This document shows positions 1 through 10,364 of a stretch of DNA of 64,000 nucleotides, piece by piece. The DNA comes from Diplolepis rosae (lineage: Eukaryota; Arthropoda; Insecta; Hymenoptera; Diplolepididae). Location: contig JAPYXD010000742.1 in NCBI GenBank assembly GCA_030998225.1, forward strand, positions 5,704,001 through 5,768,000, read 5' to 3'. The position numbers and the translations under genes were made by a program. The notes under the pieces are model-generated. The model was not told the origin of the DNA, ran no database searches, and worked only from the letters and a program-made list of their open reading frames with translations. Numbering within the stretch: position 1 is the first letter of the stretch; the number at the start of each line of letters is the position of its first letter.

Positions 1-63
1 TGAACCACTGCATTGAGATAACCAAGTTGACGTCACAGGCCATGTGGTAGGGATAGACTGTAG

Positions 64-2027
64 TTAGAGTTCTTAAATTCTCGAGAATTTAAGTTGGCGG
101 AATATAACTGAGAATATTACAGAATTTAAAGAATATAAGAGAATATAAAGAGAATTTGGTGAATTTATGTTTTAAATATCAATTTATGTGTACTTATCAA
201 TTTTGAAAACATGTTTGTTATTAAATAAGAGGCATTTGATTGTGTACATGTGTTTGAAATGAAAAAGAACCTTGAAATTGTTTTACTCTCAAGATATTAA
301 AACTTTTCACTGCTGAAATTTTAGGTTATGTTCACTTTGAATTTAATACTAAAGATATTAAATTAACATTATCTCCATAATTATAAAAATTTCAATGAAT
401 TATATTAATTTCTTCAGTAAACTAAACGTCTTATTTGCATGAAATTCTTTAAACAATTTTTATTAGAACAAAATAGAACATTATTATATTTTAATTATGT
501 AAAACACATTACTTTAATGAGCTTGAGAATCTTAGTAATCATTTTCAGCCTTTTGTTTTCATTTTCCTCAATACTGTTCAACTTTTAAAGAACTAGCATA
601 TAAAATATAGAGTAATATAGCTTAAGCTACATTTAAAAAAAAAATTTAACATTTAACCATCGTTGTCGAAAAATATGAGGCTAACATATTATCATTAAGG
701 TAGTTGTCGTGCCAAGAAACAGGTCTCTGAAGAAAAAAGTTCTTTTATGATTTTGAGACTTGAAATGATATCATTAGTCGTTTCATATGAAACAGAAAAA
801 ATTTAAAAATCACGAAAAATAATACTTTTAACATTATTTGTTGTAATAGAATCTTTTCTTACTAAACCTTCTTATCAATTTTTTGAAAATAATTTAATTT
901 TCATAAATCATGGCCCATTTTACCAGGGAAAATATTCTCTATAACCCTACTGTTTTCCAGTTTTAAAATAAGTGAAAAATCTTCAAATATAGCTATTTTG
1001 AAAAAAAATTCTTTTTGAAACATTGCTTCAACGCTTTTAATAACAGAAAACTGTACATTTAAAATTGGAAACAGTAGAGTTATAGAGAATCTTTTCCCCA
1101 AAAGAATAAGCCATGATTCATGGAAATCCAATAACTTTTTTCTTGCACAGTGCACCAGGTTAAAGTTCGAATAAAAAAATTAGAAAAATTCCAATATTGC
1201 TTTTGCTAAGAAAAACATTTTTATAATGTATATAAAACATATAATCATGAATTTTCTATAGTACTGCCTTCAAACATATATTTATATGATTTTTATTATG
1301 ATTTCCCTGCAGATGGAATGTTTTCTAATTTTCCCTTCGCTTTTGTTACAATTTTAACTCTTTGCACAATGCAAGAAAAAATTATACATTTATAATGACA
1401 ATTTATTGCGATTTTGAAGAATCTTCGCTTTAAAATAAGCCCAAGAACATTAATAAATGTTGATCATTTTGAAAGTGTTTTAAAATTTAAGAAAACATTG
1501 AAATCTAGACTTTTTTTGCAATACCTTCTTCAAAATTTAACAAAACAACTTCATTCTGGACTCATTTTATAGAGAATTTTGATGGCATTCAATTCATAAT
1601 GAGAGAAAATTTCATCACTCACAAAATTAAAATAAAAATAATTTAAGTAATCATCGAAAAACACGTGGTCCCCCAATTTTGACCGCTAGTGTATTCTAAT
1701 TAAATAAACTAATGTTTCCATTGCATTTGATATTCTTCGCTTCGTCTCATTCAGTCTCATTAGGATCAACTTTTCGCGATAAGTACTGATTATGATATTT
1801 ATTAAATTTCGACAGACGCTTATCATATACAATCAGAATATGTTTGAAATATTGAACTATAATTTTATACGCAATAAATAATTGATTCTGATTGTTTAAA
1901 ACATTTAAAAAGTCAAAATGAGAAAATTCTCCTAAATTTTAAGAGAATTTATCTGACGGTTATATTCTCGGTAATATTCTCATTCTCGTTACCGTTCTTA
2001 ATGTAATATAACCGACTCAGAACTCTA
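64..2027. mobile_element. Candidate AT-rich non-autonomous DNA element
   Basis: This is almost 2 kb of very AT-rich sequence with no credible ORF. It starts with TAGAGTTCT near 65 and ends with AGAACTCTA near 2,019-2,027. Subterminal blocks rich in GAGAATAT(T) near 97-170 face complementary blocks near 1,925-1,985. The flanks GACTGTAG (56-63) and GACGGTAG (2,028-2,035) look like an 8-bp target duplication with one mismatch, as seen for hAT or P-type elements. The family is not recognised. The termini are short, so this is a candidate only. Confidence 0.35.
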
Positions 2028-2253
2028 GACGGTAGGCAGTCCCCGGAATCTCTGTAGTTGAAAATGTCACAGATGTTGACCGTTGGCCACCGTGGCGCTG
2101 GCTGTTCATGAGGCCGACCTTATACAGATTAGCATTATAGAACATTGAAATTTAACGTTTTTTGTGAAAAATTGGTGTCTGCAGTGCTTTTGTGTGCTTT
2201 TTGGGTAAAGTGGAATAATTTTAACAGTCGGTGATATAAAAATTTAAGTGAAA

Positions 2254-2507
2254 ATGCGGAAATGTGTTGCTGTAGGTTGCAAAACAGGCTTCACGTCATG
2301 CTCTGAAAAAGTGCATTGTTTTGTGGTTCCAAGAGATAAAAACATTATAAGATTGTGGCAAATTGCAATATTCCGTGATGACATCAAATTGAAACCTGGA
2401 GACGCAATTTGCGAAAAACATTTCAAAAGCGAAGACATAATATATGTATAAGAAACTAACCTATGCCCCTGATGGAGTAACAGTTTTGGGAAGGGTAAGT
2501 AGATTGT
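2254..2507 (+). pseudogene. THAP zinc-finger exon, frameshifted
   Basis: The ATG at 2,254 opens about 66 codons with the C2CH pattern of a THAP domain: MRKCVAVGC at the N-terminus, then VHCFVVPRD, a conserved Trp (LWQIAI) and KPGDAICEKHF near the C-terminus. THAP domains bind DNA in P-element-type transposases and in host regulators. The frame stops (TAA, 2,449-2,451) just after EDIIYV. A neighbouring frame stays open through about 16 more residues to GGAAGG and a GTAAGT-type donor near 2,494, which suggests a single-base frameshift in an exon that was once spliced. The C-terminal AVPTIF-type motif is missing. A host THAP gene is possible, but the flanking inverted repeats favour a transposon. 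Confidence 0.6.
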
Positions 2508-2584
2508 TTAACATAAACTTTGGAACATAATAAAGGATATATTAGTGAATGGCTGTATTATATATTAGTATTTATATTTTATTA

Positions 2585-2974
2585 TGTTAGAAAAACGCAT
2601 GTATGCACCAGCAGGTCGTAAGCAAACGTAAGTCACGTAGTAGCAGGAAGGCAGAAAGAAGCGGAACTACGGAATAGGAGTTAGCGCTAGAAGGAGAGGA
2701 AAAGAAAAAAGAAACGAAGGACGACGGTCGGAGAGCGTTATGACGCGAGATGAATAAGTGCAGTTGGTTGAGAGTGGTAGCGCGACTATCTTCAGTCCTG
2801 GGGGACGAATGTAAAGAGAAAAAAAAGAAAGTAAGAGGTTAGTGTGAACTGTGCGAGGTAATGTGTGTAATATACGGTACAGAATAAACCATTCAAGTTT
2901 TGTTTGAAATCAATGGTGTATAGAACGAGTCTAATTTATTCTCCCCGCCCCACCCTACCTTAAGGAATACAACA
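2585..2974 (+). repeat. Solo LTR
   Basis: A 390-bp block begins TGTTAG and ends ACAACA, so it has the short TG...CA inverted ends of an LTR. The four bases ATTA flank it on both sides (2,581-2,584 and 2,975-2,978). It is more GC-rich than its surroundings, purine-rich in its first half, and carries AATAAA at 2,883 about 90 bp before the end, as expected for an R-U5 poly(A) signal. No internal retroelement sequence follows, so it is probably a solo LTR left by recombination. A BEL/Pao or Gypsy origin cannot be decided. It lies inside the THAP element and is therefore younger. Confidence 0.5.
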
Positions 2975-4860
2975 ATTATATATATTAGTGAATGGGTTAC
3001 GATGAAAAAATTTATTATTGTTGAAAAATCTTGGGGAAACTGATTTTACTGATTCAGTCAGATGTTCAGGTTGATCCATGGCCTTAATGCCAATTTTATT
3101 GCTTATTTTTATGAAGTTGCGGTGAAAAATTTAATAATTACGCTGTGCATTCAAATTTTTCTTATTCTTTTTTATTGTTTTCAATTGGAATGGTTTGATG
3201 TCTGATTTGTGCAATATTTTTAGAATTTTTAATTTAAAAACTTTGAATCTTTTTGAATTTCTGAATTAATAAAAATGCAATACTTAATTCATAATTAAAG
3301 TAATTTTTTTTAATTTGATATTTATTGGTTAAATACCTAAAGATTATAAACTGTTTTTTCAGAGCACTTATCAAAGGCCTCAACTCCGTCAAGGTGCCTT
3401 GCCTTCTTTGAATCTTGGTCGCCCTGAAAAATCATGCGGGGAATGTCAACAATCGTCACGAAAGCTAACTACGACTTAGATTTATAGACATAGACAAACA
3501 ATTATAAATTGTTTAAAATGATTATACCCATTGTTACAAAGTAATATTAAGAAATTTAGTACAAATGGCAGTACAAATGATAGTACAAAAATAATAATTG
3601 TTTATTGCAATAATTTGAATAAGATTTTAACTTTATCGACAAACTGAAGGTAGATAAAAATTGTATTATTTAGTACAAAGTGATGTACAAGCTTTAGTAC
3701 TTTATTATTATTATATATTCCGAGTTATTCTAAAATTTTTATTTATTATGAGCATCTTCGACTATTTTTGTTCTTTTTGAGTGATTTCAAAATTTTTATT
3801 TATCATGAGCGTCTTTCACTTATTATAATTTAATCTATACTGAATTTAAAATGCTTTGAATAAAAAAATTAACAAAGCTGACTGACTGAACTTAAGGTAT
3901 TATAGATAAATAACACATAATAAATGATGTGCATATGAGATCTAAACATCCATTATATTATTATGAAATATATTATATTATGTTGATTATTATTTATTAC
4001 AAACATCTATGTTCTTTGTGTTTTCAAAAACTTATAAAGGAATTTTATAAATTCTTTATATTTGTTACTTTTTCAAATGTACGTTCATTCCGTATGTGAA
4101 AGTTTTGTTCATAAAAATGCAATTGTTTCAATTACTGAGAAGTTTTAAAATATAAAATACAAAATGTCCTATAATAAAATCTAATTTTTCTAAAAAAATT
4201 TAGATGATATAATCAATACCCGTATTATAATTCAATTTGATGAAATTTTAATAGCCAATTTTTCTATTATAATATGTAAGACTGATATAATATCAATAAT
4301 ATTAATAATATAAATAAATATTATATTTTTATTTAATAATCACGATGTAAATATTAATGTTAAAACGAAGATAACAGAACTTTGATTTCAATTTCCAGCC
4401 AGAATTACAAAGACAATTTTCCCTCAAATTTCAAGCATATTACCCTTTCTATCAGTAAAGATTGCTCTAAATAATATTTAAAACTTTCTAGATTAATGTG
4501 CAGTAAAAAAAAATATGATCAAGTAGTTTTTATCCCCAAAAATTTAATTTTTATGCATTTTTCCCACGCATTAAAATGAATTCGGGCCTCATGAACAATT
4601 AACGCCCCTAGCGGCCACGGTCAATTCTTGTGACATTTTCGTTTCGCGGATTACGTGCATTCTGGCTGAGATGCAGGGGGCTGACTGTAGGTAAGGTTGG
4701 TCTTGGACGAAAGAAATATATGGGAATCGTTGGGAAATTTATGAAACAAAATTTTCCAGCGTAAAAGTAAGTCATAAGTTGATTAATAATTATATTTTTC
4801 AAGTGCAAAATTCATTTCCGCCTATTTTGAGTACCTACCCTAGCGAACTGGCTGAACGGT

Positions 4861-4926
4861 AGCTTTATGCTGTAGCGTAAAGCTATCGTAAGGCTATCGT
4901 AAAGTTATCGTAAAGTAGCATGATAA
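4861..4926. repeat. 11-bp tandem repeat
   Basis: About five head-to-tail copies of an 11-bp unit resembling GTAAAGCTATC. No function is visible. It lies between the THAP element and the foldback relic. Confidence 0.6.
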
Positions 4927-5044
4927 CTCGAGAATGAGGCAAAATAAACATTCAAAATGTTTTTATCCTTATTCTAAGTTGAAAATAACGTCAACTGGTA
5001 ATTGAAATATACAATAATTTTATTTATTTACGCTAAAAGTTAAA

Positions 5045-5195
5045 AAAACATAATACCTGTCATTGAAGGCAGTGCAGTGGTTCATCACATTCCATGTCCT
5101 CACCGTCAGGATTGACTATTTGTTGGAGTGAGATGAAAGTGTAGTTGTGTCTCACTCCAACCAATAATCAACTTTAACGGAGACGTTCCACAAAA
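5045..5195. repeat. Relic of the CCCTAGCGG foldback family
   Basis: The stretch beginning at the TCATTGAAGGCAGTGCAG motif matches one half of the foldback element at 42,860-43,418. It contains its own small inverted repeat (TTGGAGTGAGA near 5,133 against TCTCACTCCAA near 5,151). No complete termini are present, so it is a fragment. From about 5,200 to 5,516 I see nothing but AT-rich sequence. Confidence 0.5.
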
Positions 5196-5516
5196 GGAAA
5201 AACAGTATGAACGTTAGTGCTTTAAAGCAATACCTTCTTCATAATTTATCCCCTCCTAAAGTCAGAGTTTGCGCAAAAGAAACGTTTTATTGACATTTCT
5301 TATGCGTAGAAAATTAATAGTTTTCTTTGGATGTAATTAACTTGAAACTAATTAACCTGACCTTAAACCTATGAGCTATCTATAAGAATAATTAAATTAA
5401 CTTGAAATAATTAAAATAAAATTATACCTATGATCTGAAGGACAGAAAGGAATGTAGTTAATAACAATAAAGACATATTTTTACGATTTTATAAATTTAT
5501 TCATAGTTAACTTAAT

Positions 5517-6091
5517 TTATGAAAATGATTTACAATTCTCATAAAATTCTTTTAATGTAGTATTAACATCAACTTCGTCTACACCTCTCGTAGCATTTAT
5601 CATACCAAATTCATTTGGAGGATCCAGAATCCAATCTCGGAGAATCATTACATTTCTTACTGCGCAATTTTCGCTGTAATAAGTATGATGTGTACACGTG
5701 GTATAAGGTCATGTTTGAGATTTTAATTTCCGCAATGAAGGGCAGTTGAATTTTTCTAAATTCTGAACACTAAGTACATATTTATCTAGACACATCTTCT
5801 TCTCTAAGCCCTTCACATATATTACATTTGCACCTCGTAAAGTTTCTTGCAGCAAAGGTCGTACTTCTTCATAAGGTACATCACCAGCTGTCCAGTTGAT
5901 TCCATGATAATTATGAATCATCTAAAGATTTTCACTTTTGTATCGTCCAGGCAGTGAACTCCAGCTACAGGGTGGTTCGAAAAGGAAAACTAGTGGTTGA
6001 GCATCCTGCTGGAGGGGGAGAATAGCTAGTTCTTAGAATACGAAGTCACTATAGGACCTCTGAAGCCCTGGATGTCCACGACAAACTCCAT
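5517..6091 (-). pseudogene. Exonuclease-like (possible DEDD/RNase H-fold) ORF, broken
   Basis: The ATG at 6,091 opens with MEFVVDIQGFRG, a short acidic beta-strand pattern like the first motif of DEDD-type exonucleases. The frame then shifts near 6,030, resumes through PPCSWSSLPGRYKSENL, hits a TAG or TGA-type stop near 5,922, continues through IHNYHGINWTAGDVPYEEV and IYVKGLEKK, shifts again near 5,712, and ends in a Cys/His block and the tail to the TAA at 5,517. The pattern 'YVKGxEK', followed by a Cys/His region, is one I associate with an uncharacterised arthropod family that travels with mobile DNA. The exonuclease reading is an inference from the N-terminal motif. It lies downstream of the capsid gene on the same strand. 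At least three inactivating changes make it a pseudogene. Confidence 0.55.
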
Positions 6092-6181
6092 CTTACCTGA
6101 AAAAGAGTATTCAAGCTAAATGGAGCTTTTTATACCTTGCTAAACCTCCCCCACCACCACCTCTTATTTAATCCCACTACT

Positions 6182-7401
6182 TTATAAAATCTTAACTCCA
6201 CTGCTGATTGGTTCATATTGAACATGTCTATCGTGTATAATAAGACAGTAGGCAGTTTTCTCAGCTGGCATGTTATTTTTTGCTTCTAATTCTAACCGTA
6301 CATCTACTGATAACTGTTTCAGATATTCATTTTCTTTTGAGCAATCAATAACAATCAATGGAGCATATCGTTTGAAAAGATTCTTACCTAACAAAGGTTC
6401 TGAATCCTTCCGATGATAGGAAGTTTGAAAATTAGCATACATTTCATACAATAAGGCAAATTGGTTTCGATCGAAGTTTAAGTTTAAATTTCCATAAGGG
6501 TAGTATTGTGAATTCAAAAAAAGTTTCACATTTGTGATATTACAGTGATCAAAATAGTTGGCTTCTTTTTTACGTTTATCTTTCCACCCTGTTTGAAAAC
6601 CAAGTATTACATATCGTGGTTTTTCCAACTGTGTTGACGTCTTGATCTGCCACACCACCTTAGTACTTACAGGAACTAGTGGATACTCATAAATTTCCCA
6701 TGATCTGAAACTTATTAATATTAGAGGATCCTTTTCAATAAATTCCAACATTTTAATCTTGTGATTGTCTGCAGGTAGTAAATAAGGAACCATCCATTCA
6801 ACTTTTTCAAGTGAAATTTTGAATTCCTCAACATCTCTATGACCGTCATGAAATATAGCATTAAGGGCCGTACGCGATCTTGTTAAAATGAGTTCATGCT
6901 TAGCATTTACAATTATCTTTTTGTAGTCTTCAGCGGAACCAAAAATCATATTTAGTGGTATTGTTACATCATAGTATCCATCTAATGTCAGTGTTGTATC
7001 AGTATTTATTTCTAACCATCCTGCATTTTCAGCAACATTTTGCTGATTCGGGGTTAGAGAAATATAATTTTTCATTGTAGAGGTTTGTCCAACATATTTA
7101 CATCTATCAATCTCAATGCCATTTAGTTCATAACGAATTTCATCAAATAAAAAGCAAATTGCGTTACTAGTCAACTCTACATTCTGTATAACTGCAGTTC
7201 CAGCAGCATTTGTTAATCTTCCAAAAAGTGTAATGAACTTTTGCATGGTAGAATGCATAAGTCTTGATGCTGTAGTACAATTCATATTTAATCACTATTG
7301 TTGAAAGAGGGTGAAGCATAAGGTTGATGAGCATGAATCTCAAAATGTACTATAGATTCATAAAAATTCACTGGAGCTGGAATGTTCAGTACTTCGTCCA
7401 T
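6182..7401 (-). pseudogene. Major capsid protein (double jelly-roll), inactivated
   Basis: The product would be the structural major capsid protein of a Polinton-type particle. The start is the ATG at 7,399-7,401. Two stops follow soon after, TAA (7,288-7,290) and TGA (7,282-7,284), and a frameshift lies near 7,235. From there a 360-residue frame runs intact to 6,182. Recognisable blocks are FLFDEIRYELNGIEIDRC (the usual N-terminal jelly-roll signature), ISFRSWEIYEYPLVP in the middle, TSTQLEKPRYVILGFQT, and the C-terminal stretch around LFLNSQYYPYGNLNLNF. The length of about 400 residues fits insect relatives. It lies between the exonuclease-like ORF and the penton gene. The CGA-to-TGA type of change is consistent with deamination of a CpG. 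Confidence 0.8.
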
Positions 7402-7611
7402 TTTTTATGGCATCGACAAACAAAATAAATGTAGATTAATTGGTGTTTCCTTTTTTTCCTCGTTGGTGTATAACTTTTAGCACGAGCTGTTTCAGGAAAA
7501 GTTGATTCTGAGGTGTTAAGACCTTGCGAGATAATTTGAGACTGGTTGTTCTCTTGCATTTTGGGTGATTAATACATCCTCTACCTATTTTTCGATTATA
7601 AACGATACCCA

Positions 7612-8320
7612 TCACATTGATTTTATATGTAATCGAATCGTTATCGTTTCTCCTCGAAAATTGACCAAGTCTCCGTCCTGGTCAACTATGCGGAGCTGAA
7701 GATTATGTATTGCCTTTACAGCGATCGGAAGGTAAATGACATGTGCAGGTACTTCAACGATCTTATATCCTGGTGGAACTGTTGGAAAGAATTCATGGAT
7801 AGTGTGTACTTTGCGATTATTTATGTATGCTCCAGTTGTAATACTACACTCAACTCGTAGAGTATTTACTCTTAGAATTGATACAGGCAAATCAGACACA
7901 TGAATTTTGTTGGCTTCAAGAAAACGTTGTTTAAATCCTATTAATTGACCAATAGAATCGTCAGGTTTGAAATTTACTTTCTGATTGCACTTTATTTCAC
8001 TGCGTAACGTGTTATTATTAGTCGTAATATTTATTACTGTGCTGTTTTCATTCAAATTCTTTTCAACAAATTTTTCCAATTCAATTTTATTATTTGATAC
8101 TATTACACTTGAAAAGTTTCCAGTTACCAGAGACTGTTGTATATATCTTTCAATATCTTGAATTTCATAATTTCCAAGAGGTATCGTTACCACTTGGTTA
8201 CCGATATAAAATTTATTCTTTCCAATGTCAACGTTAGGAATTGAGTTCTATTGGTGGAAAATATCCAGCTTCAAGCACTGAAGAATTTCCTGTTATCTTC
8301 AGAATAAATGAATTGTCCAT
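7612..8320 (-). pseudogene. Minor capsid (penton-type, single jelly-roll) protein, frameshifted
   Basis: The family forms the vertex (penton) capsomer. The N-terminus starts at the ATG at 8,318-8,320 (MDNSFILKITG), which is in the same frame as the protease upstream. Near 8,232 the frame shifts and about ten residues expected in relatives seem to be missing. The second frame then runs through VTIPLGNYEIQDIERYIQ to the C-terminal motif DQDGDLVNFRGETITIRLHI, which is characteristic of this family. The frame is otherwise open to the stop at 7,612. Total length is about 235 residues. Its position between the protease and the major capsid gene matches other members. One frameshift is enough to inactivate it. 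Confidence 0.75.
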
Positions 8321-8379
8321 AACGGTATCTAAATGTATACTGAAGTTGATAGTTAACCACTTACTATTATATAGACTAT

Positions 8380-8810
8380 ATTTCCTTCTTGAATTAAGCT
8401 GTCCACATGGAAATTTGAGGCACAAATGTCAACATTCAAACGTATCATCATTTTGATATCTCTCATGATTATATTTTATGAAGCTACCATCGCCTAAATA
8501 TTTTATGAGATCAATTGGTGCTTGAAGGTTACCAAAACTGTCAAAGTACATTATTTCATTATTACTTTTTTTGTATGCCACCCAATGTGTTTCAGGACCT
8601 TCTTTATCATCAAGATTGATGATGGCTGACACGTATCGTTTAGGCCCTTTTGCTGGTAATGAATTTCGCATAAAGACTCAACGAAAATGAGGAATCTTTA
8701 CAGCTCTGTCATATTTAAGCAAGTCAAAATCAGTTAGGGCACGGTGAGGTAGCTTCAGTGCAAGTTTTTTTCTGTTTCTTTGATGTTCGTTTGTTTTTTA
8801 TTCCCTTGTC
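8380..8810 (-). pseudogene. Adenain-like maturation cysteine protease, two nonsense codons
   Basis: The family (C5/Ulp-like) cleaves capsid precursors. The frame is readable from about 8,790 (KLPHRALTDFDLLKY). A TGA near 8,674 interrupts it, and the 80-codon core follows. THWVAY supplies the catalytic His and FDSFGN the Asp region. After DDTFEC a TGA (8,429-8,431) falls directly before HLCL, which carries the likely catalytic Cys. Both stops sit where relatives have Gly, which GGA-to-TGA changes would explain. The frame after the second stop runs without a break into the start of the penton gene, so the original C-terminus is unclear. Upstream, the 5' part abuts the tail of the PLA2-like gene. 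Confidence 0.75.
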
Positions 8811-8846
8811 TTGGTGAAAGGGCTGAATGTAAAGACCAAGTCCTTG

Positions 8847-9564
8847 TCAATAGGCTTTGAGATGTAGTCCTTTACCGATTTTTTTTTCTTCCATTGCTCT
8901 GTTATGCCGATGAGCTTCAGTTAGTTGTTCCTTGCCTGCGCTAACGTCATTCACAGCCTTTGCTATACCTGCCGCTTCTCCAGTGAGGGCCCCTAAAGCG
9001 CTAAGTCCAACGAAAAGTGGAATAAGAGGTAAAAATCCACCGACTTTAGTTGGTAGAGGTAAAATACGAGGTGTTATTACATGACTTCTACCACCTGCTC
9101 GCTTGACAGCTTTCCAGGCACTTTTTAAAGCAGCCTTGATGGTGGCATGTGCATCATTACTAGGAATCGTGGATTTCTTTACAGCATCGACAATATTTCT
9201 CAACAGTACTCTTTTTTTCTTAGAAATATCCTTCTTATTCTGTCTCTTTTTTTGCTTCAAACCCATACCAAGTTTTGACTTAGCTTTTATTATGGTAGTT
9301 ATAGCTAAGGAAGCTGCTTTTTCACTAAAGCCAGAGTCTGTAGCTAAAACACGGTTCCACGATTTCTCTGCTAATATTTTATCTGCAGCGTTTCTTCTTC
9401 CAATATTTTCTCGGTTCTGTAAGTATGCAATATCGTGCTCTTTACATGCAGAATCTAATTTATTTATACCTGAATCATTGCGAGCCAATCGCTTTGTTAA
9501 CTTAGTGCCAGTTCCACAATATTGATAACCTGGTAAATGTAATTCAAACGATAACTTGTTGATA
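8847..9564 (-). pseudogene. Phospholipase A2-like (parvovirus VP1-type) protein
   Basis: The Ca2+-binding loop GYQYCGTGT lies near 9,500-9,527, followed by LDSACKEHDIAY, the His-Asp catalytic motif of secreted PLA2 as found in parvovirus VP1 unique regions and in insect Polinton/adintovirus proteins. A long Lys-rich stretch (KQKKRQNKKDISKKKR) and a hydrophobic Gly/Ala-rich segment near residues 150-180 follow. In parvoviruses this domain opens the endosome; a similar role here is inference. The open frame extends upstream of 9,488 to a TAA near 9,565 but contains no ATG, so the 5' end is probably damaged or shifted. The stop at 8,847 is followed by sequence resembling more of the same tail. 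Confidence 0.75.
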
Positions 9565-9642
9565 TGATAATGCTGTTAACTAAGCCTCTGCCTTCACACT
9601 TTTTCTTATTCTCCCGATGTATAATCATTCTACACTCTACAA

Positions 9643-9677
9643 AAGCTTGCAAGCGTCTGACTTGCAAGCTATAAAAG
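9643..9677 (+). promoter_or_regulatory. TATA promoter with repeated palindrome
   Basis: TATAAAAG at 9,670-9,677 lies about 34 bp before the ATG of the packaging ATPase. Immediately upstream the perfect palindrome GCTTGCAAGC occurs once, and its core CTTGCAAGC occurs again 17 bp later, directly against the TATA box. This sits in the only divergent gap of the element, between the minus-strand structural genes and the plus-strand ATPase. Confidence 0.5.
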
Positions 9678-9710
9678 CACTGTATTTATACCTTGCAGTC
9701 AGTCGATTTC

Positions 9711-10333
9711 ATGATGCAGTACGAGGCACAACCCGTCAAGCTTCCAGTCGCAAGTATAGACACCCTCGTTCAAACTACGCGAAATAAAGTGAAACGTCAC
9801 GGGAGTCTGCTTTCAGACAGTATCCGTGCAGTCTTTTGTGGACCATCAAATTGTGGTAAAACAAATGCACTGCTTTCTCTAATTTTAGATCCAAATAGTC
9901 TTACATTTGAAAATATTTATCTTCACAACAGCCCAAATATAAGTTCTTGGAAAAAGTACTCAATGATTTAGAAGGCGTCGAGTACTTCCCATTTAGTGAT
10001 CGTGAACAAGTTCTTTTCCCTGGCAAAGCTAAACCTAATTCTATATTCATCTTTGATGATATTGCTTGCGAGAAACAAGACAGTGTTAGAGCCTTCTTTT
10101 GTATGGGTAGACATGTAGATGTTGATGGTTTCTATTTATGTCAGACGTATGCTCACATCCCCAAACATCTTGTTAGAGATAATGTCAATTTATTAGTTCT
10201 TTTCAGACAAGGTGAAAAAATTTTCAAACATGTTTATGAAGACCATGTGAATACAGATATGACGTATAATAACTTCCGAGATTTGTGCTCTGCATGCTGG
10301 AATGGAGAAACATATGGATTATTAAATAGCTAA
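9711..10333 (+). pseudogene. Packaging ATPase (FtsK/HerA, A32-type), frameshifted
   Basis: The family pumps DNA into the capsid. The start chosen is the ATG at 9,711 behind a TATA box; a TTG at 9,693 is also in frame. The Walker A motif is FCGPSNCGKTN (near 9,829-9,860). The first frame ends at 9,971. A second frame that begins at about 9,947 carries the Walker B strand SIFIFDDI, the sensor-like region FYLCQTYAHIPKHLVRDN and the C-terminus to 10,333. The overlap of the two frames marks a one-base shift near 9,950. Combined length is about 207 residues, a little short for the family. It is the first plus-strand gene, followed after 30 bp by the DUF8207-like gene. Confidence 0.85.
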
Positions 10334-10364
10334 AGCCAGTCATGCTATTCGACGAAAACATCAT

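Larger units (their letters stand above)
2036..4688 (+). mobile_element. Decayed THAP/P-like DNA transposon flanked by imperfect inverted repeats
   Basis: Two 40-bp blocks, 2,076-2,115 and 4,585-4,624, are imperfect inverted copies. Both begin TTGACCGT and end TGTTCATGAGGCC when read inward. The similarity continues outward through GAAAATGTCACA and perhaps to a CAGTC terminus near 2,037 and 4,686. Between them lies a THAP-domain exon (2,254-2,451), the DNA-binding domain typical of P-element and THAP9 transposases. The rest of a transposase was not found, and a solo LTR is inserted inside. About 1.6 kb of the interior (2,980-4,580) is AT-rich with no ORF that I trust. No exact 8-bp target duplication was found, so the outer limits are uncertain. 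Confidence 0.45.

Noticed and set aside
9103..9525. 140-codon plus-strand ORF, hydrophobic
   Set aside because: It is antisense to the PLA2-like gene, whose motifs are clear on the other strand.
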